From NCBI RefSeq assembly GCF_018343795.1, contig NZ_CP074346.1:1178001-1242000 (forward strand): 64,000 bases of DNA. The letters run 5' to 3'. Under the pieces are notes generated by a model, which saw only the letters and a program-made list of their open reading frames with translations, was not told the DNA's origin and did not search any database. This DNA comes from Phocoenobacter atlanticus subsp. cyclopteri. Lineage in GTDB: Bacteria; Pseudomonadota; Gammaproteobacteria; Enterobacterales; Pasteurellaceae. Of the stretch, positions 29,086 to 40,275 are shown one piece after another (position 1 is the first letter of the stretch; each line of letters opens with the position of its first letter). The position numbers were made by a program, and so were the translations under genes.

Positions 29086-30756
29086 ATGAGAGAATTTGAT
29101 TATATTATTATCGGTGCAGGTTCAGCAGGTGGTGTATTAGCGGCTCGCTTAACCGAAGATAAAGAAACTAATGTTTTATTATTAGAAGCGGGAGGTCCAG
29201 ATTATCGCTTAGACTGGCGTACACAAATGCCAGCAGCCTTAGCGTTTCCTATTCAAACTAAACAGTATAACTGGGGTTATGAAACCGATCCTGAACCATT
29301 TATGAATAACCGTCGTATGCAATGCGGACGTGGTAAAGGGCTGGGTGGCTCATCGTTGATCAATGGTATGTGCTATATTCGTGGTAATGCAATGGATTAC
29401 GATAATTGGGCTGAGCAAGATCCGTTATTAGCTAACTGGACATATCAGGATTGTTTACCTTATTTCAAAAAAGCAGAAACTCGTGATATTGGCGGTAATG
29501 ACTATCACGGCGATTCAGGTCCTTTACACGTAACAACACCAAAGACTGGCAATAATGAGTTATTCCACGCAATGGTGGAAGCGGGTGTGCAAGCAGGCTA
29601 TCCAAAAACGGAAGACTTAAATGGCTATCAACAAGAAGGTTTTGGTCCTATGGATCGTACCGTCAGCCCAAATGGTCGCCGTTGTAGTACTGCTCGTGGT
29701 TATTTATCTGATGAAGTCAGAGCAAGAGAAAATTTAGTAATTGTCACAAAAGCAACCACCGATCGTATTTTATTTGAAGGTAAAAAAGCGGTTGGTGTCT
29801 GCTATTTAAAAGCCGATCAATCAATTAAAGCGTCTGCGAAAAAAGAAGTATTACTTTGCTCTGGTGCAATTGCCTCACCGACTATTTTACAACGTTCAGG
29901 TATTGGTAATGCCGAGTTATTAAAAGAGTTAGATATTCCTGTTGTTCACGAATTAAAAGGGGTGGGCGAAAACTTACAAGACCACTTAGAGCTTTATGTT
30001 CAGTTTGAATGTATCAAACCTGTAAGTATTGCACCAAGTTTAAAATTACACAACCAAGCAATGATAGGTGCTGAATGGATGTTTAAAGGCACCGGCTTAG
30101 GGGCAAGTAACCAGTTTGAAGCAGGCGGATTTATCCGTTCTGATGAACGCTTTGAATGGCCAAATTTACAATATCACTTCTTACCGATCGCCGTAAACTA
30201 TGACGGTTCTAATGCGATTGAAAGTCACGGTTTCCAAGCTCACGTGGGCTCAATGCGTTCTCCTAGTCGTGGAAGAATTAGAATTAAATCAAAAGATCCA
30301 CACGAATATCCAAGTATTCTGTTCAACTATATGGCAACAGAGCAAGACTGGGAAGAGTTTAGATCCGCCATTCGTATCACTCGTGATATCTTTACCCAAG
30401 ATGCACTAAAACCTTATGTAGGCAAAGAGTTATCACCAGGAATTGAATGCCAAAGTGATGAACAATTAGATGACTTTATCCGTGAACACGCAGAAACCGC
30501 CTTCCATCCATCTTGTAGTAATAAAATGGGTTCAGGCGAAGATGCCGTTGTTGATAATTTTGGATGCGTACACGGCGTAGAAAGTTTGCGTGTAATTGAT
30601 GCCTCAATTATGCCGATTATTACCACAGGTAACCTAAATGCGCCAACCATTATGATGGCAGAAAAAATTGCCGATCATATTCGTGGCATTGAACCATTAC
30701 CACGTGCAGAAGTGCCTTATTTTAAAGCAGGGAGTTTACCACCAAAAAGTAAATAA
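29086..30756 (+). CDS. betA: Choline dehydrogenase
   Basis: A 556-residue FAD enzyme of the GMC oxidoreductase family that oxidises choline to betaine aldehyde. The FAD dinucleotide motif [15 protein letters not shown] is at residues 7-21, [15 protein letters not shown] is the first GMC signature, and [16 protein letters not shown] the second. The C-terminal active-site region includes HPSCSNKMG and [17 protein letters not shown]. Membrane-associated. AAAGGAG precedes the start, 23 bp behind betB. Confidence 0.96.
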   Translation: MREFDYIIIGAGSAGGVLAARLTEDKETNVLLLEAGGPDYRLDWRTQMPAALAFPIQTKQYNWGYETDPEPFMNNRRMQCGRGKGLGGSSLINGMCYIRGNAMDYDNWAEQDPLLANWTYQDCLPYFKKAETRDIGGNDYHGDSGPLHVTTPKTGNNELFHAMVEAGVQAGYPKTEDLNGYQQEGFGPMDRTVSPNGRRCSTARGYLSDEVRARENLVIVTKATTDRILFEGKKAVGVCYLKADQSIKASAKKEVLLCSGAIASPTILQRSGIGNAELLKELDIPVVHELKGVGENLQDHLELYVQFECIKPVSIAPSLKLHNQAMIGAEWMFKGTGLGASNQFEAGGFIRSDERFEWPNLQYHFLPIAVNYDGSNAIESHGFQAHVGSMRSPSRGRIRIKSKDPHEYPSILFNYMATEQDWEEFRSAIRITRDIFTQDALKPYVGKELSPGIECQSDEQLDDFIREHAETAFHPSCSNKMGSGEDAVVDNFGCVHGVESLRVIDASIMPIITTGNLNAPTIMMAEKIADHIRGIEPLPRAEVPYFKAGSLPPKSK

Positions 30757-30762
30757 ATTTGC

Positions 30763-30816
30763 AAATTTTTGATGATATCTAACCGCTTAGATATTAAACT
30801 ATATTTTAAAGCGGTG
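30763..30816. repeat. Uptake-signal pair between betA and the arsC-like gene
   Basis: A TTTGCAAATTTTT block is followed by ACCGCTT (30782-30788) and AAGCGGT (30809-30815) in inverted arrangement. No T-run follows. It may separate the transcription units betIBA and arsC-betT. Confidence 0.5.
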
Positions 30817-30859
30817 AGATTATTTTCATTTTTTACATATTTTAAATTAGGAAAAAATA

Positions 30860-31228
30860 ATGAAAAAAGCAACTATTTATCACAACCCCAAATGCAGTAA
30901 GTCTCGTGGTGCATTAGCGATACTTGAAGAAAGAGGTTTTAATACTGAGGTCATTCTCTATTTAGATACTCCTCCAAACACAGATACACTTTCACAACTT
31001 TTAACTGAAATGGGAATGTCTGCTCGTGATTTACTACGCACTAATGAAGAACCTTATAAAACACTTAATCTTGCAGATAAAAAACTGTCAGAACAACAAC
31101 TTATTCAAGCAATGGTAGAAAATCCAGTCTTAATAAACCGCCCAATTGTACAAACAGAATTTGGTACAAAATTAGGACGACCATTAGAAAATATTGAATG
31201 TATTTTATCTAACAATGGAGATAAATAA
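30860..31228 (+). CDS. arsC: ArsC-family protein (glutaredoxin-dependent arsenate reductase-like)
   Basis: A 122-residue thioredoxin-fold protein. The N-terminal YHNPKCSKSRGALAILEERG holds the single reactive Cys and the following Arg expected of ArsC. NRPIV and KLGRP hold the conserved arginines that bind arsenate. It could reduce arsenate with glutathione and glutaredoxin, but there is no arsenite pump or ArsR nearby. The family also has chromosomal members of unknown role (YfgD type). It lies 2 bp ahead of the betT-like gene, so the two are probably co-transcribed. Confidence 0.8.
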   Translation: MKKATIYHNPKCSKSRGALAILEERGFNTEVILYLDTPPNTDTLSQLLTEMGMSARDLLRTNEEPYKTLNLADKKLSEQQLIQAMVENPVLINRPIVQTEFGTKLGRPLENIECILSNNGDK

Positions 31229-31230
31229 TT

Positions 31231-33012
31231 ATGAACGACTCACTCAACAAAAATTCACAAAAAACTAACCAATCTATTGGTAGTTTTAATTCAGACACAA
31301 CCTCAGAGCCTAAAGTAGAACAATTTGATACTCGAATTGATAAATTTACGTTCTTTGGCGTATTAGTCATCTTATTTTCTGTTACTCTTCCGTTAATTTT
31401 CTTCCCTGAGCAAGGTGCTTATTGGGTTGATGAAATCAAAGGTTTTGTAACAGATAAACTCGGTGGTGCTTACTTAATGTTTGGTGTACTTGCTGTTATT
31501 TTTGTTATTTATATTTCTTTCTCAGATATTGGTAACATTAAGTTAGGTAAACCAGAAGATGACATTGAGTTTAAAACGAGTTCTTGGGCTGCAATGATGT
31601 TCTGTGGAGGTATTGGTGCTGGTATCCTTTATTGGGGTATTCTAGAATGGACATACTATTATCAAGGACCTCCATTTGGTATTGAAGCGGCAACCCCTGA
31701 TGCGATTAAATGGGCAAGTACTTATGGATTATTCCACTGGGGACCTGTGGCTTGGGCAATTTATTTAGTTCCAGCTGTTTCTATTGCTTATTTTGCTCAC
31801 GTACGAAATTCCCCTATTTTAAAAGTAAGCCAAAGTTTAATGCCATTATTAGGAGAAAAATTTGCTAAAAGTAATTGGGGACGTTTAGTCGATGTATTCT
31901 TTATTTTTGGTATGATTGGTGGTGGAGCAACGTCACTAGGTCTTGCATCTCCTATGATAACTCAAGGTTTACACGAACTCTTTAACACACCAAATAATAC
32001 AACAATGCAACTGGTCGTATTATTAGTCACCACCCTCATTTTTGCCTACAGTGCCTATCAAGGATTAAAAGGTGGAATTCAATTCCTTTCTAATATCAAT
32101 TTCTATTTAGCCATTGGTTTCTTAATTTTTGTATTCTGCGTAGGACCAACAGTCTTTATGTTTGACACTGGTTTAGAGGCATTAGGTCGCTCATTAACCA
32201 ATATTATTTCAATGATGACTTGGACAGAAGCTTTTGGAGAATTTACAGAATTAGGTTTTAAAGATACCAACTTCCCTGGTGATTGGACAGTGTTCTACTG
32301 GGCGTGGTGGTTAGTATTTGCACCAACTATTGGGCTATTTATTGCCAAAATTTCAAGAGGTCGTACTATCCGTCAAATGGCAATTGGTTCAATCTTTTTC
32401 GGTTCCCTTGGTTGTTCTGTATTCTTTATGGTTTTAGGTAACTATGGTTTATATATGCATCTTTCTGGAGAATTAGATGTTATTAATGTGCTAAATACTC
32501 AAGGAGCAACAGCAACTATCTTTGCTATTTTACATACCTTACCAATAGCTAAAGTCGCCATTGCCGTATTTACTATTTTAGCCATTATCTTTACTGCCAC
32601 CACTTTTGATAGTATTTCTTACATTTTAGCATCTGTTGTACAACACGAAGTTGATGATGAGCCAAAACGTTGGAATAGACTATTTTGGGCATTCACGTTG
32701 TGCTTTATGCCAGCAACCTTAATGCTTATCGGCGATTTAAGTACCTTACAAACAGCCTCTATTTTTGCGGGTGCACCACTATTAGTGATAATGTCATTAA
32801 TTATGCTTTCAACAATTAAAGCGGCAAAATACGATTTATATTATCAACCTGATTATTCATTAAGTACTATTCATATTGAAGAAGTGCCAGATATTGCCCC
32901 TTGGGAAGAGGGAGAAACATCAGAGGCTCCTGAAGGTTCAGTTCACGCCCAAGAAGCGGAATATGAAGAAATCCGTCAGCAAAATGAATTGGTAGAAGAA
33001 AATTCAAAATAA
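31231..33012 (+). CDS. betT: BCCT-family choline/betaine transporter
   Basis: A 593-residue secondary transporter with twelve predicted helices. Family motifs present: MMFCGGIGAGILYWGILEW in helix region 3, GLFHWGPVAWAIY, FYWAWWLVFAPTIGLFIAKISRGRTIR (the Trp-rich BCCT signature and amphipathic helix) and TTFDSISYILASVV. The hydrophilic tails (about residues 1-45 and 545-593) are probable osmosensing regions. Location next to betIBA points to choline as substrate; betaine or carnitine are alternatives. An acidic C-terminal tail (EGETSEAPEGS...) is unusual but not family-breaking. Confidence 0.88.
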   Translation: MNDSLNKNSQKTNQSIGSFNSDTTSEPKVEQFDTRIDKFTFFGVLVILFSVTLPLIFFPEQGAYWVDEIKGFVTDKLGGAYLMFGVLAVIFVIYISFSDIGNIKLGKPEDDIEFKTSSWAAMMFCGGIGAGILYWGILEWTYYYQGPPFGIEAATPDAIKWASTYGLFHWGPVAWAIYLVPAVSIAYFAHVRNSPILKVSQSLMPLLGEKFAKSNWGRLVDVFFIFGMIGGGATSLGLASPMITQGLHELFNTPNNTTMQLVVLLVTTLIFAYSAYQGLKGGIQFLSNINFYLAIGFLIFVFCVGPTVFMFDTGLEALGRSLTNIISMMTWTEAFGEFTELGFKDTNFPGDWTVFYWAWWLVFAPTIGLFIAKISRGRTIRQMAIGSIFFGSLGCSVFFMVLGNYGLYMHLSGELDVINVLNTQGATATIFAILHTLPIAKVAIAVFTILAIIFTATTFDSISYILASVVQHEVDDEPKRWNRLFWAFTLCFMPATLMLIGDLSTLQTASIFAGAPLLVIMSLIMLSTIKAAKYDLYYQPDYSLSTIHIEEVPDIAPWEEGETSEAPEGSVHAQEAEYEEIRQQNELVEENSK

Positions 33013-33113
33013 AATTTACAGCACAGCTGATATATAACTTAATCATTATATTTGTAGATACCATCTGGTCTACCCAATTTACTGGTTTAATTGAATAAGC
33101 TGGCAAGATACAA

Positions 33114-33135
33114 GAGGCGTAGTATACTACGCCTC
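33114..33135. repeat. Perfect 22-bp palindrome behind betT
   Basis: The half-site GAGGCGTAGTA (33114-33124) is followed immediately by its exact reverse complement (33125-33135). It is GC-rich against its surroundings and lacks a T-run. It lies between the convergent betT and yibQ genes, so it may be a terminator stem for either, or a protein-binding site. No gene is seen in 33013-33293. Confidence 0.6.
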
Positions 33136-33293
33136 CATACTAGATATTTAATTTGTAAATTTTTTAATTAATGTAATCGCTACATATTGTAAATAAAGAT
33201 AGTAAATGAAATACCTTCCTAAAAAGTTTACATTTAATAAATATTATAACATATTGATTTTAAATCAATTTTTAAAACTTACACCGCTTGCTA

Positions 33294-34148
33294 TTATTCT
33301 TTTGGCACGCCTCTTAATAAAGGAATATGAGTAGGATTGTTTCCTTTTGATGTTTGTGAGGGTTTTATTTCAAAAAATAAAATGAAATCTTTTTCTGTGA
33401 CCATTTTTTCATTACGCCATAAACTGCCAATATTGACCAGTTGTACATCATCAGGTAAATTTTTCAGTCCTTGTTGTAAAACTTTAATACTGTTATTTCT
33501 AGGATGCCCAATTAAAATTGCTAGCCCATTCTTTTGTGCATAACGAACAGCATAATCAAAACGATTTTGAACATCTGCTAATTTATTACTGTCATCTAAA
33601 AATACATTACGCTTTAAAGTAGGAATACCTAAACTCTTAGCAATATCTGCTGCAACTGTTTTTCCACTGGTTACACTATCCAAAAAAAACAATTTATTTT
33701 CCGCTAATATATCCATCAAATAGCTCATTGACGTTCTATCCGCTGTTGCTGCACTTCCCATATGATTATTTAAACCAATGGCATAAGGTACTTTTTTTCT
33801 TGCATTCACAATTAAATTTTTAATTTTTTCTTTCGACATCCCAATTTTTAATGCTCCTGTTTCAATGGGAATATTACTTAATGGCTGCATCGGTAAATGA
33901 ATTAAAATATCACGTTGTTGCTCAAAAGCTTGTTTTGCTCTTACTGTTGCATAAGGGGCGGCAGGAATAATTGAAACATTTACCGCTTTAGGTAAATGAT
34001 AAATCGCCTGATCTTGACTGCGATAGCCAATATCATCAATAACAATAACTAACTTTCCTGCATTGGCAAGCGGTATCATCCATATAAAAATTTGCAAAAA
34101 AAGAATAATAACTAACCGCTTATATTTGTTTATTTTAACTTTATACAT
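33294..34148 (-). CDS. yibQ: Divergent polysaccharide deacetylase, YibQ family
   Basis: A 284-residue protein with an N-terminal signal/anchor segment (LVIILFLQIFIWMIPLANA) and a divergent polysaccharide-deacetylase domain: KLVIVIDDIGY, VNVSIIPAAPYA, ILIHLPMQP, NNHMGSAAT and ILIGHPRNNS. The His and Asp positions of the NodB fold are kept, but the true substrate is unknown. It follows envC by 14 bp, as in E. coli, so a role in the cell envelope is likely. Confidence 0.88.
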   Translation of the reverse strand: MYKVKINKYKRLVIILFLQIFIWMIPLANAGKLVIVIDDIGYRSQDQAIYHLPKAVNVSIIPAAPYATVRAKQAFEQQRDILIHLPMQPLSNIPIETGALKIGMSKEKIKNLIVNARKKVPYAIGLNNHMGSAATADRTSMSYLMDILAENKLFFLDSVTSGKTVAADIAKSLGIPTLKRNVFLDDSNKLADVQNRFDYAVRYAQKNGLAILIGHPRNNSIKVLQQGLKNLPDDVQLVNIGSLWRNEKMVTEKDFILFFEIKPSQTSKGNNPTHIPLLRGVPKE

Positions 34149-34162
34149 TAAATATTTACCTT

Positions 34163-35353
34163 CTATTTAACCCAAAGTAATGGGTTTTTTGCTCGCCCTT
34201 TGTAAGTAATGCCAAAATATAATCCTGACTGCATTTGCCCACCAGAATTTCCCACTTTAGCTATCACTTCTCCTTTCACAACTCTATCACCTCTTTTAAC
34301 TAAAACACTGTTATTGTAGCCATAAATTGAAGAATAGCCTTTTCCGTGATCAATAAAAACAACATTTCCATAACCTTGTAGCCAGTCCGATAAAATCACT
34401 CGTCCTGAAGCAATAGCTGTCACATTTTGTCCTGCTGATGCTTTGATTACAATTCCTTTCCAACTTTGAGTTGGATTAAAATGCTGTATTATTCGTCCTT
34501 TCACAGGTTGTTGATATTGCTTTCTTGCTACCCCTAATCCATTACCTGCACGTACTTTTTGAATTTCAGCTTGAGTCAGTGTTCCTTTACCAGATCTTTC
34601 TTTTTGTACTTTTAATTCTGCAATTTCACGATTTTCTCTTTGTTTTGCCTCACGATTAGCTTTTGCAATTTTATCTTGTAGTGCTTTTGCATTTTTCTTT
34701 AATGTGATTAATTGTGTTTTATCTTTTTCAATCATTTCATTAATAGAAGAAATAGTCTTTTCTCGTTGTGAAGTCACTCTTTCTAATTTATTTTTTTGTG
34801 ATTTTTGTTCAGTAAGTTGTGCTATATTTTCTTCTTTTTGTTTCTCTAAAAAGTTTCTCTGTTCTATAAGTTTACTTTGAGTATGACGGATATCTTCTAT
34901 TAGTTCTATTCGAGCTTGATTCATATGTTCATAATATTTTGCCATTCTATCTGCATCTTTGGCCTCTTTTGACAATAATCTTTTGAATGCAGAAGGATGA
35001 ATACCTGAACGATATGCTGAATCTAATTGCTCTCTTAAACGATTTTTCTGTTTATTCTCTTGCTTCTCAAGTTGCTCAATTTGTTGTTCTGTTTTTCTGA
35101 TTATTTGCTTTAATTCTATAAGAGTTGCTTCTGTTTTTTGTAATTGCTGGCTTACTTCACTTATTTTAAGTTCTTGCTTTTTCAATGTTGCTTGTAATTC
35201 ATTACGTTTTTTTCGTTGTAAATAGATCTTATCTTGTTGTTTCTTTATTTTATGCTGAATTTTAGAAAGATCACTTGCTACCACTGGCTGAAATAAACAT
35301 AAACCACCCAATAAAATAACAATGACTATTTTATACAAATGTAATAACTTCAC
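34163..35353 (-). CDS. envC: Murein hydrolase activator EnvC
   Basis: A 396-residue periplasmic protein: signal peptide (to about residue 26, QPVVAS), a long coiled coil (about 28-260) rich in Lys, Glu and Gln, and a C-terminal LytM (M23-like) domain from IQHFNPTQSWKGIVIKAS to the end. The LytM domain lacks the usual zinc ligands, as expected of EnvC, which activates amidases AmiA/AmiB at the division septum rather than cutting murein itself. The coiled coil normally binds FtsEX. Confidence 0.92.
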   Translation of the reverse strand: MKLLHLYKIVIVILLGGLCLFQPVVASDLSKIQHKIKKQQDKIYLQRKKRNELQATLKKQELKISEVSQQLQKTEATLIELKQIIRKTEQQIEQLEKQENKQKNRLREQLDSAYRSGIHPSAFKRLLSKEAKDADRMAKYYEHMNQARIELIEDIRHTQSKLIEQRNFLEKQKEENIAQLTEQKSQKNKLERVTSQREKTISSINEMIEKDKTQLITLKKNAKALQDKIAKANREAKQRENREIAELKVQKERSGKGTLTQAEIQKVRAGNGLGVARKQYQQPVKGRIIQHFNPTQSWKGIVIKASAGQNVTAIASGRVILSDWLQGYGNVVFIDHGKGYSSIYGYNNSVLVKRGDRVVKGEVIAKVGNSGGQMQSGLYFGITYKGRAKNPLLWVK

Positions 35354-35512
35354 AAAAAGCCCTAATACCTAAAAAAAGAACCTATTTTAATCTGTTCTTT
35401 GAGAAAAATCAGCTTTTCTTAAATAATTCAGGCTTTATCTTTAAAAAAAAACAATTTTTGTTGTAAAATAACAGTGTTTTTAATTTAAATATAAACAAAA
35501 TAGGAGTCCTTT

Positions 35513-36196
35513 ATGGAATTAGTATTTATTCGTCACGGTTTAAGTGAGTGGAACCAATTAAACCTTTTCACTGGTTGGCACGATGTTAATTTAGCTGAAA
35601 AAGGCGTTGAAGAAGCAAAAGAAGCAGGTCGTAAATTAAAAGCAGCAGGCTTTGAATTTGATATCGCATTTACTTCTGTATTAAAACGTGCAATTAAAAC
35701 CTGTAACTTTGTATTAGAAGAATCTGATCAATTATTTGTACCACAGATTAAATCTTGGCGTTTAAATGAGCGTCATTATGGTGGTTTACAAGGATTAAAT
35801 AAAAAAGAAGCCGCTGAAGAACACGGTGAAGAGCAAGTTCATATCTGGCGTCGTTCTTACGATACTTTACCACCATTACAAGATCGTAATGACCCAAATT
35901 CAGCCCATAATGATCGTCGTTATGCACACCTTCCACACGATGTGATCCCTGATGGTGAAAACTTAAAAGTAACCTTAGAGCGTGTACTTCCTTTCTGGGA
36001 AGATCAAATTGCACCTGCAATTATTGCTGGAAAACGTGTTTTAGTGGCTGCACACGGTAATTCATTACGTGCATTAGCAAAACACATTGAAGGTATCTCT
36101 GATGAAGATATTATGGATTTAGAAATCCCGACTGGTCAACCATTGGTTTATACTTTAGATAAAGATTTAAAAGTAGTAAGTAAACGCTACCTTTAA
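35513..36196 (+). CDS. gpmA: 2,3-bisphosphoglycerate-dependent phosphoglycerate mutase
   Basis: A 227-residue histidine-phosphatase-fold enzyme that interconverts 3- and 2-phosphoglycerate in glycolysis. The phosphorylated His is in [10 protein letters not shown] (residues 5-14); [13 protein letters not shown] and [16 protein letters not shown] complete the active site. Ribosome site TAGGAG. It is divergent from envC. Confidence 0.97.
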   Translation: MELVFIRHGLSEWNQLNLFTGWHDVNLAEKGVEEAKEAGRKLKAAGFEFDIAFTSVLKRAIKTCNFVLEESDQLFVPQIKSWRLNERHYGGLQGLNKKEAAEEHGEEQVHIWRRSYDTLPPLQDRNDPNSAHNDRRYAHLPHDVIPDGENLKVTLERVLPFWEDQIAPAIIAGKRVLVAAHGNSLRALAKHIEGISDEDIMDLEIPTGQPLVYTLDKDLKVVSKRYL

Positions 36197-36204
36197 CTTT
36201 TACC

Positions 36205-36330
36205 CCCACCCTCCCCCGCAAGCGGAGGAGGGAATTTTAATCTTATTAATCATTCCTTCCCCGCAAGCGGAGGAGGGAATTTTGATTTTTATTAATTACT
36301 TTACATTCCTCCCTCCGCGGAGGGAGGCTA
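36205..36330. repeat. Cluster of three GC-rich hairpins between gpmA and pyrG
   Basis: Three inverted repeats lie in 126 bp. Two are built on CCCTCC...GCAAGCGGAGGAGGG (36209-36232 and about 36253-36277) and are followed by GAATTTT. The third is a perfect 20-bp palindrome, CCTCCCTCCGCGGAGGGAGG, at 36308-36327. The first two hold GCAAGCGG, close to the uptake-signal core. They probably end both convergent genes; their high GC and near-identity suggest a repeat family. Confidence 0.75.
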
Positions 36331-36340
36331 GGAGGGGGGA

Positions 36341-38134
<1,794 letters not shown>

Positions 38135-38142
38135 TTATTATA

Positions 38143-39288
38143 TTATTCAATACTCTTTTTCGGCACAATCAAAATTGCAGGTGCAACCAGTATTGCCATT
38201 AAAATAAAGCTAAAACTTGGAGAATAATTATAGGTTATACTTGCAAAAAAAGTGAATAATGCCGTCATTCCACTAAAACTTAAACCGAAATATAGCCCTT
38301 GCAGTTTGGGAATAGTTTCAGTGGGTTGCATTGCTATATAACGTATCATTGCAAAATGAGTTAAACCAAAGGTAAAGGCGTGTAGCATTTGCCCTAATCC
38401 TAAAAATAATACATTGGTTGTGAAAGCATATAATACCCAACGTACCATCGCCAATACCGTAGCAATAATAATCAAATGATGAATTTTTTTACTACTAAAC
38501 ACTTTTCCTGAAATAAAAAACACACCTATTTCTGCCATAACAGATAATCCCCATAACAAACTTACCGTTTGTGGTGAAATACCCTGTGATGTCCAATAAA
38601 TGGTACTATAAGTGTAATAAGCAGCGTGAGCTGCTTGAATAAGAGAAGCTGCAATCAGCATTCGTAAAATAGAACTATCCTTCAATAAAGACCAATAAGT
38701 TACTTTAGAAGCGGTCTGTTTCTGCTCAGAATTGACAAAATTGCAATTTGTACCTAACATCTGACCGCTTGTAAGCAAAATTAGGAAGGCAATCATTAAC
38801 CAAATAATCATCCGCTCACCAAACCAACCCACCATATAACCTGTTGTCAATGAACCGACCACAAATGCCATTGAGCCAAATAAACGAGTTTTACCATAAT
38901 CAATGCCTACTTGCTTTTGCCACGTAGACGCTATCGCATCACCAATGGTCATTGCACCACCATTTACAATATGAAATAAGGCAAAAATAGGAACTAATAA
39001 CCAAAAAGATCCCACAAAATACGCCATCATTACGCTGCTAATCAGGGTTATCACTGAAAGTAACCGAGATACATTTAATAACTGAGTAGGCTGTGTGACA
39101 ATTTGAGGCGTTAAAATACTACCTAAAAAACGAAAAAGATAACCTGACGCAAGTAGAAGTCCAATTGTTTCACTTGAATAACCATTTGTTTCCAACCAAA
39201 TAGGTAAAAATGGCATTAAGACACCATAAGCACAAAAATAGCCAAAAAAGTTAAATGATGTCCATTGAAAGGGAGAAAGTTTTATCAT
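38143..39288 (-). CDS. MFS transporter, HcaT-like
   Basis: A 381-residue major facilitator with about twelve helices. It begins MIKLSPFQWTSFNFFGYFCAYGVLMPFLPIWLE and has DYGKTRLFGSMAFVVGSL in the loop region and GLTHFAMIRYIA in the C-half, typical of the nucleoside:H+ symporter/3-phenylpropionate group. The substrate is not known. Its start overlaps the proC stop by 4 bp. An uptake signal (minus-strand ACAAGCGGTCAGAT) lies inside the gene near 38760. Confidence 0.82.
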   Translation of the reverse strand: MIKLSPFQWTSFNFFGYFCAYGVLMPFLPIWLETNGYSSETIGLLLASGYLFRFLGSILTPQIVTQPTQLLNVSRLLSVITLISSVMMAYFVGSFWLLVPIFALFHIVNGGAMTIGDAIASTWQKQVGIDYGKTRLFGSMAFVVGSLTTGYMVGWFGERMIIWLMIAFLILLTSGQMLGTNCNFVNSEQKQTASKVTYWSLLKDSSILRMLIAASLIQAAHAAYYTYSTIYWTSQGISPQTVSLLWGLSVMAEIGVFFISGKVFSSKKIHHLIIIATVLAMVRWVLYAFTTNVLFLGLGQMLHAFTFGLTHFAMIRYIAMQPTETIPKLQGLYFGLSFSGMTALFTFFASITYNYSPSFSFILMAILVAPAILIVPKKSIE

Positions 39289-40103
39289 AATGATTTTTCC
39301 ATCTCTTCTGCTCGTTGAATTGCAGCAACCATTGCTTCATCAACGATTTTTGATAAATTATATTGTTCAAAAATAGCTAAAGCCTCTGCCGTTGTTCCAC
39401 CTTTGGAAGTGACATTCTCTCTTAATTGAGAAAGTCGAATATCAGGATTATTTGCGACTAATTTCGCAGAACCAAGTGCTACTGATTGTACTAAATAACG
39501 AGCATCTTGCTCACTAAATCCCATTTTAATCGCTGATTGCTGCATTGCTTCCATAAAGCGGAAAAAATAAGCAGGGCTAGATCCTGTAATTGCAATAATT
39601 TGATTAAGTTTCTCTTCTTTTTCCACCCAATAACACTTTCCAACCGCATTCATTAAGCTCTCAGTAAAATCACAAGCGGTACGATTTGTTGAAGATTTTG
39701 CAAATAACCCCGTTATCCCCTCACCAATTAGTGCAGGAGTATTTGGCATTGTACGAATAATATTTTGAGCCGAAGGTAATAGTTTTTCTAAACGCTCAAC
39801 TGAAATCCCAGCAGCAACAGAAATGATCCATTTCTCATTCAAATTTAAATCTGAAAACTCACCACAAACGTCACGCATCATTTGAGGTTTCACTGCCAAA
39901 ATCACAACATCCGCTTGCTGCACTGCTTCACAATTTGTTAAATTAACAGTTACACCTAATTCTGCTAATTCTGTCCGTCTTGCCTGATTACTCTTATTAC
40001 AAGCAATAATTTGATTAGTAGGATAGTTTTTTTTAATCAAACCATTTATTACTGCGAATGCCATATTTCCAGCGCCGATAAAGGCAAGTTTTTTTGTTTT
40101 CAT
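39285..40103 (-). CDS. proC: Pyrroline-5-carboxylate reductase
   Basis: A 272-residue NAD(P)H enzyme, last step of proline synthesis. The Rossmann motif is AFIGAGNMAFAVINGL (residues 8-23). The C-terminal signature NVTSKGGTTAEALAIFEQ is intact. An ACAAGCGGT uptake signal is inside the gene near 39672. It overlaps the MFS gene by 4 bp, so both are translated together. Confidence 0.96.
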   Translation of the reverse strand: MKTKKLAFIGAGNMAFAVINGLIKKNYPTNQIIACNKSNQARRTELAELGVTVNLTNCEAVQQADVVILAVKPQMMRDVCGEFSDLNLNEKWIISVAAGISVERLEKLLPSAQNIIRTMPNTPALIGEGITGLFAKSSTNRTACDFTESLMNAVGKCYWVEKEEKLNQIIAITGSSPAYFFRFMEAMQQSAIKMGFSEQDARYLVQSVALGSAKLVANNPDIRLSQLRENVTSKGGTTAEALAIFEQYNLSKIVDEAMVAAIQRAEEMEKSL

Positions 40104-40174
40104 ATTATCCTTTTTTGGTTATGCGGAATACTTAAAAATATGCTAAATATTAGCACTTTTACAAAAATTTGAAA

Positions 40175-40207
40175 CAAAAAAGCGAGCAAATTTATTATTT
40201 GCCCGCT
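40175..40207 (-). terminator. Terminator behind trhP
   Basis: AGCGAGCAAAT (40181-40191) pairs with ATTTGCCCGCT (40197-40207) with one mismatch. On the minus strand six T residues follow. It lies 70 bp past the trhP stop. Confidence 0.7.
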
Positions 40208-40275
40208 ATATTATTAGGTAAATTTACTTTTTCTTAAAAGAATATCACCGCTTATTTTTTTACTGCCATCGAGAA

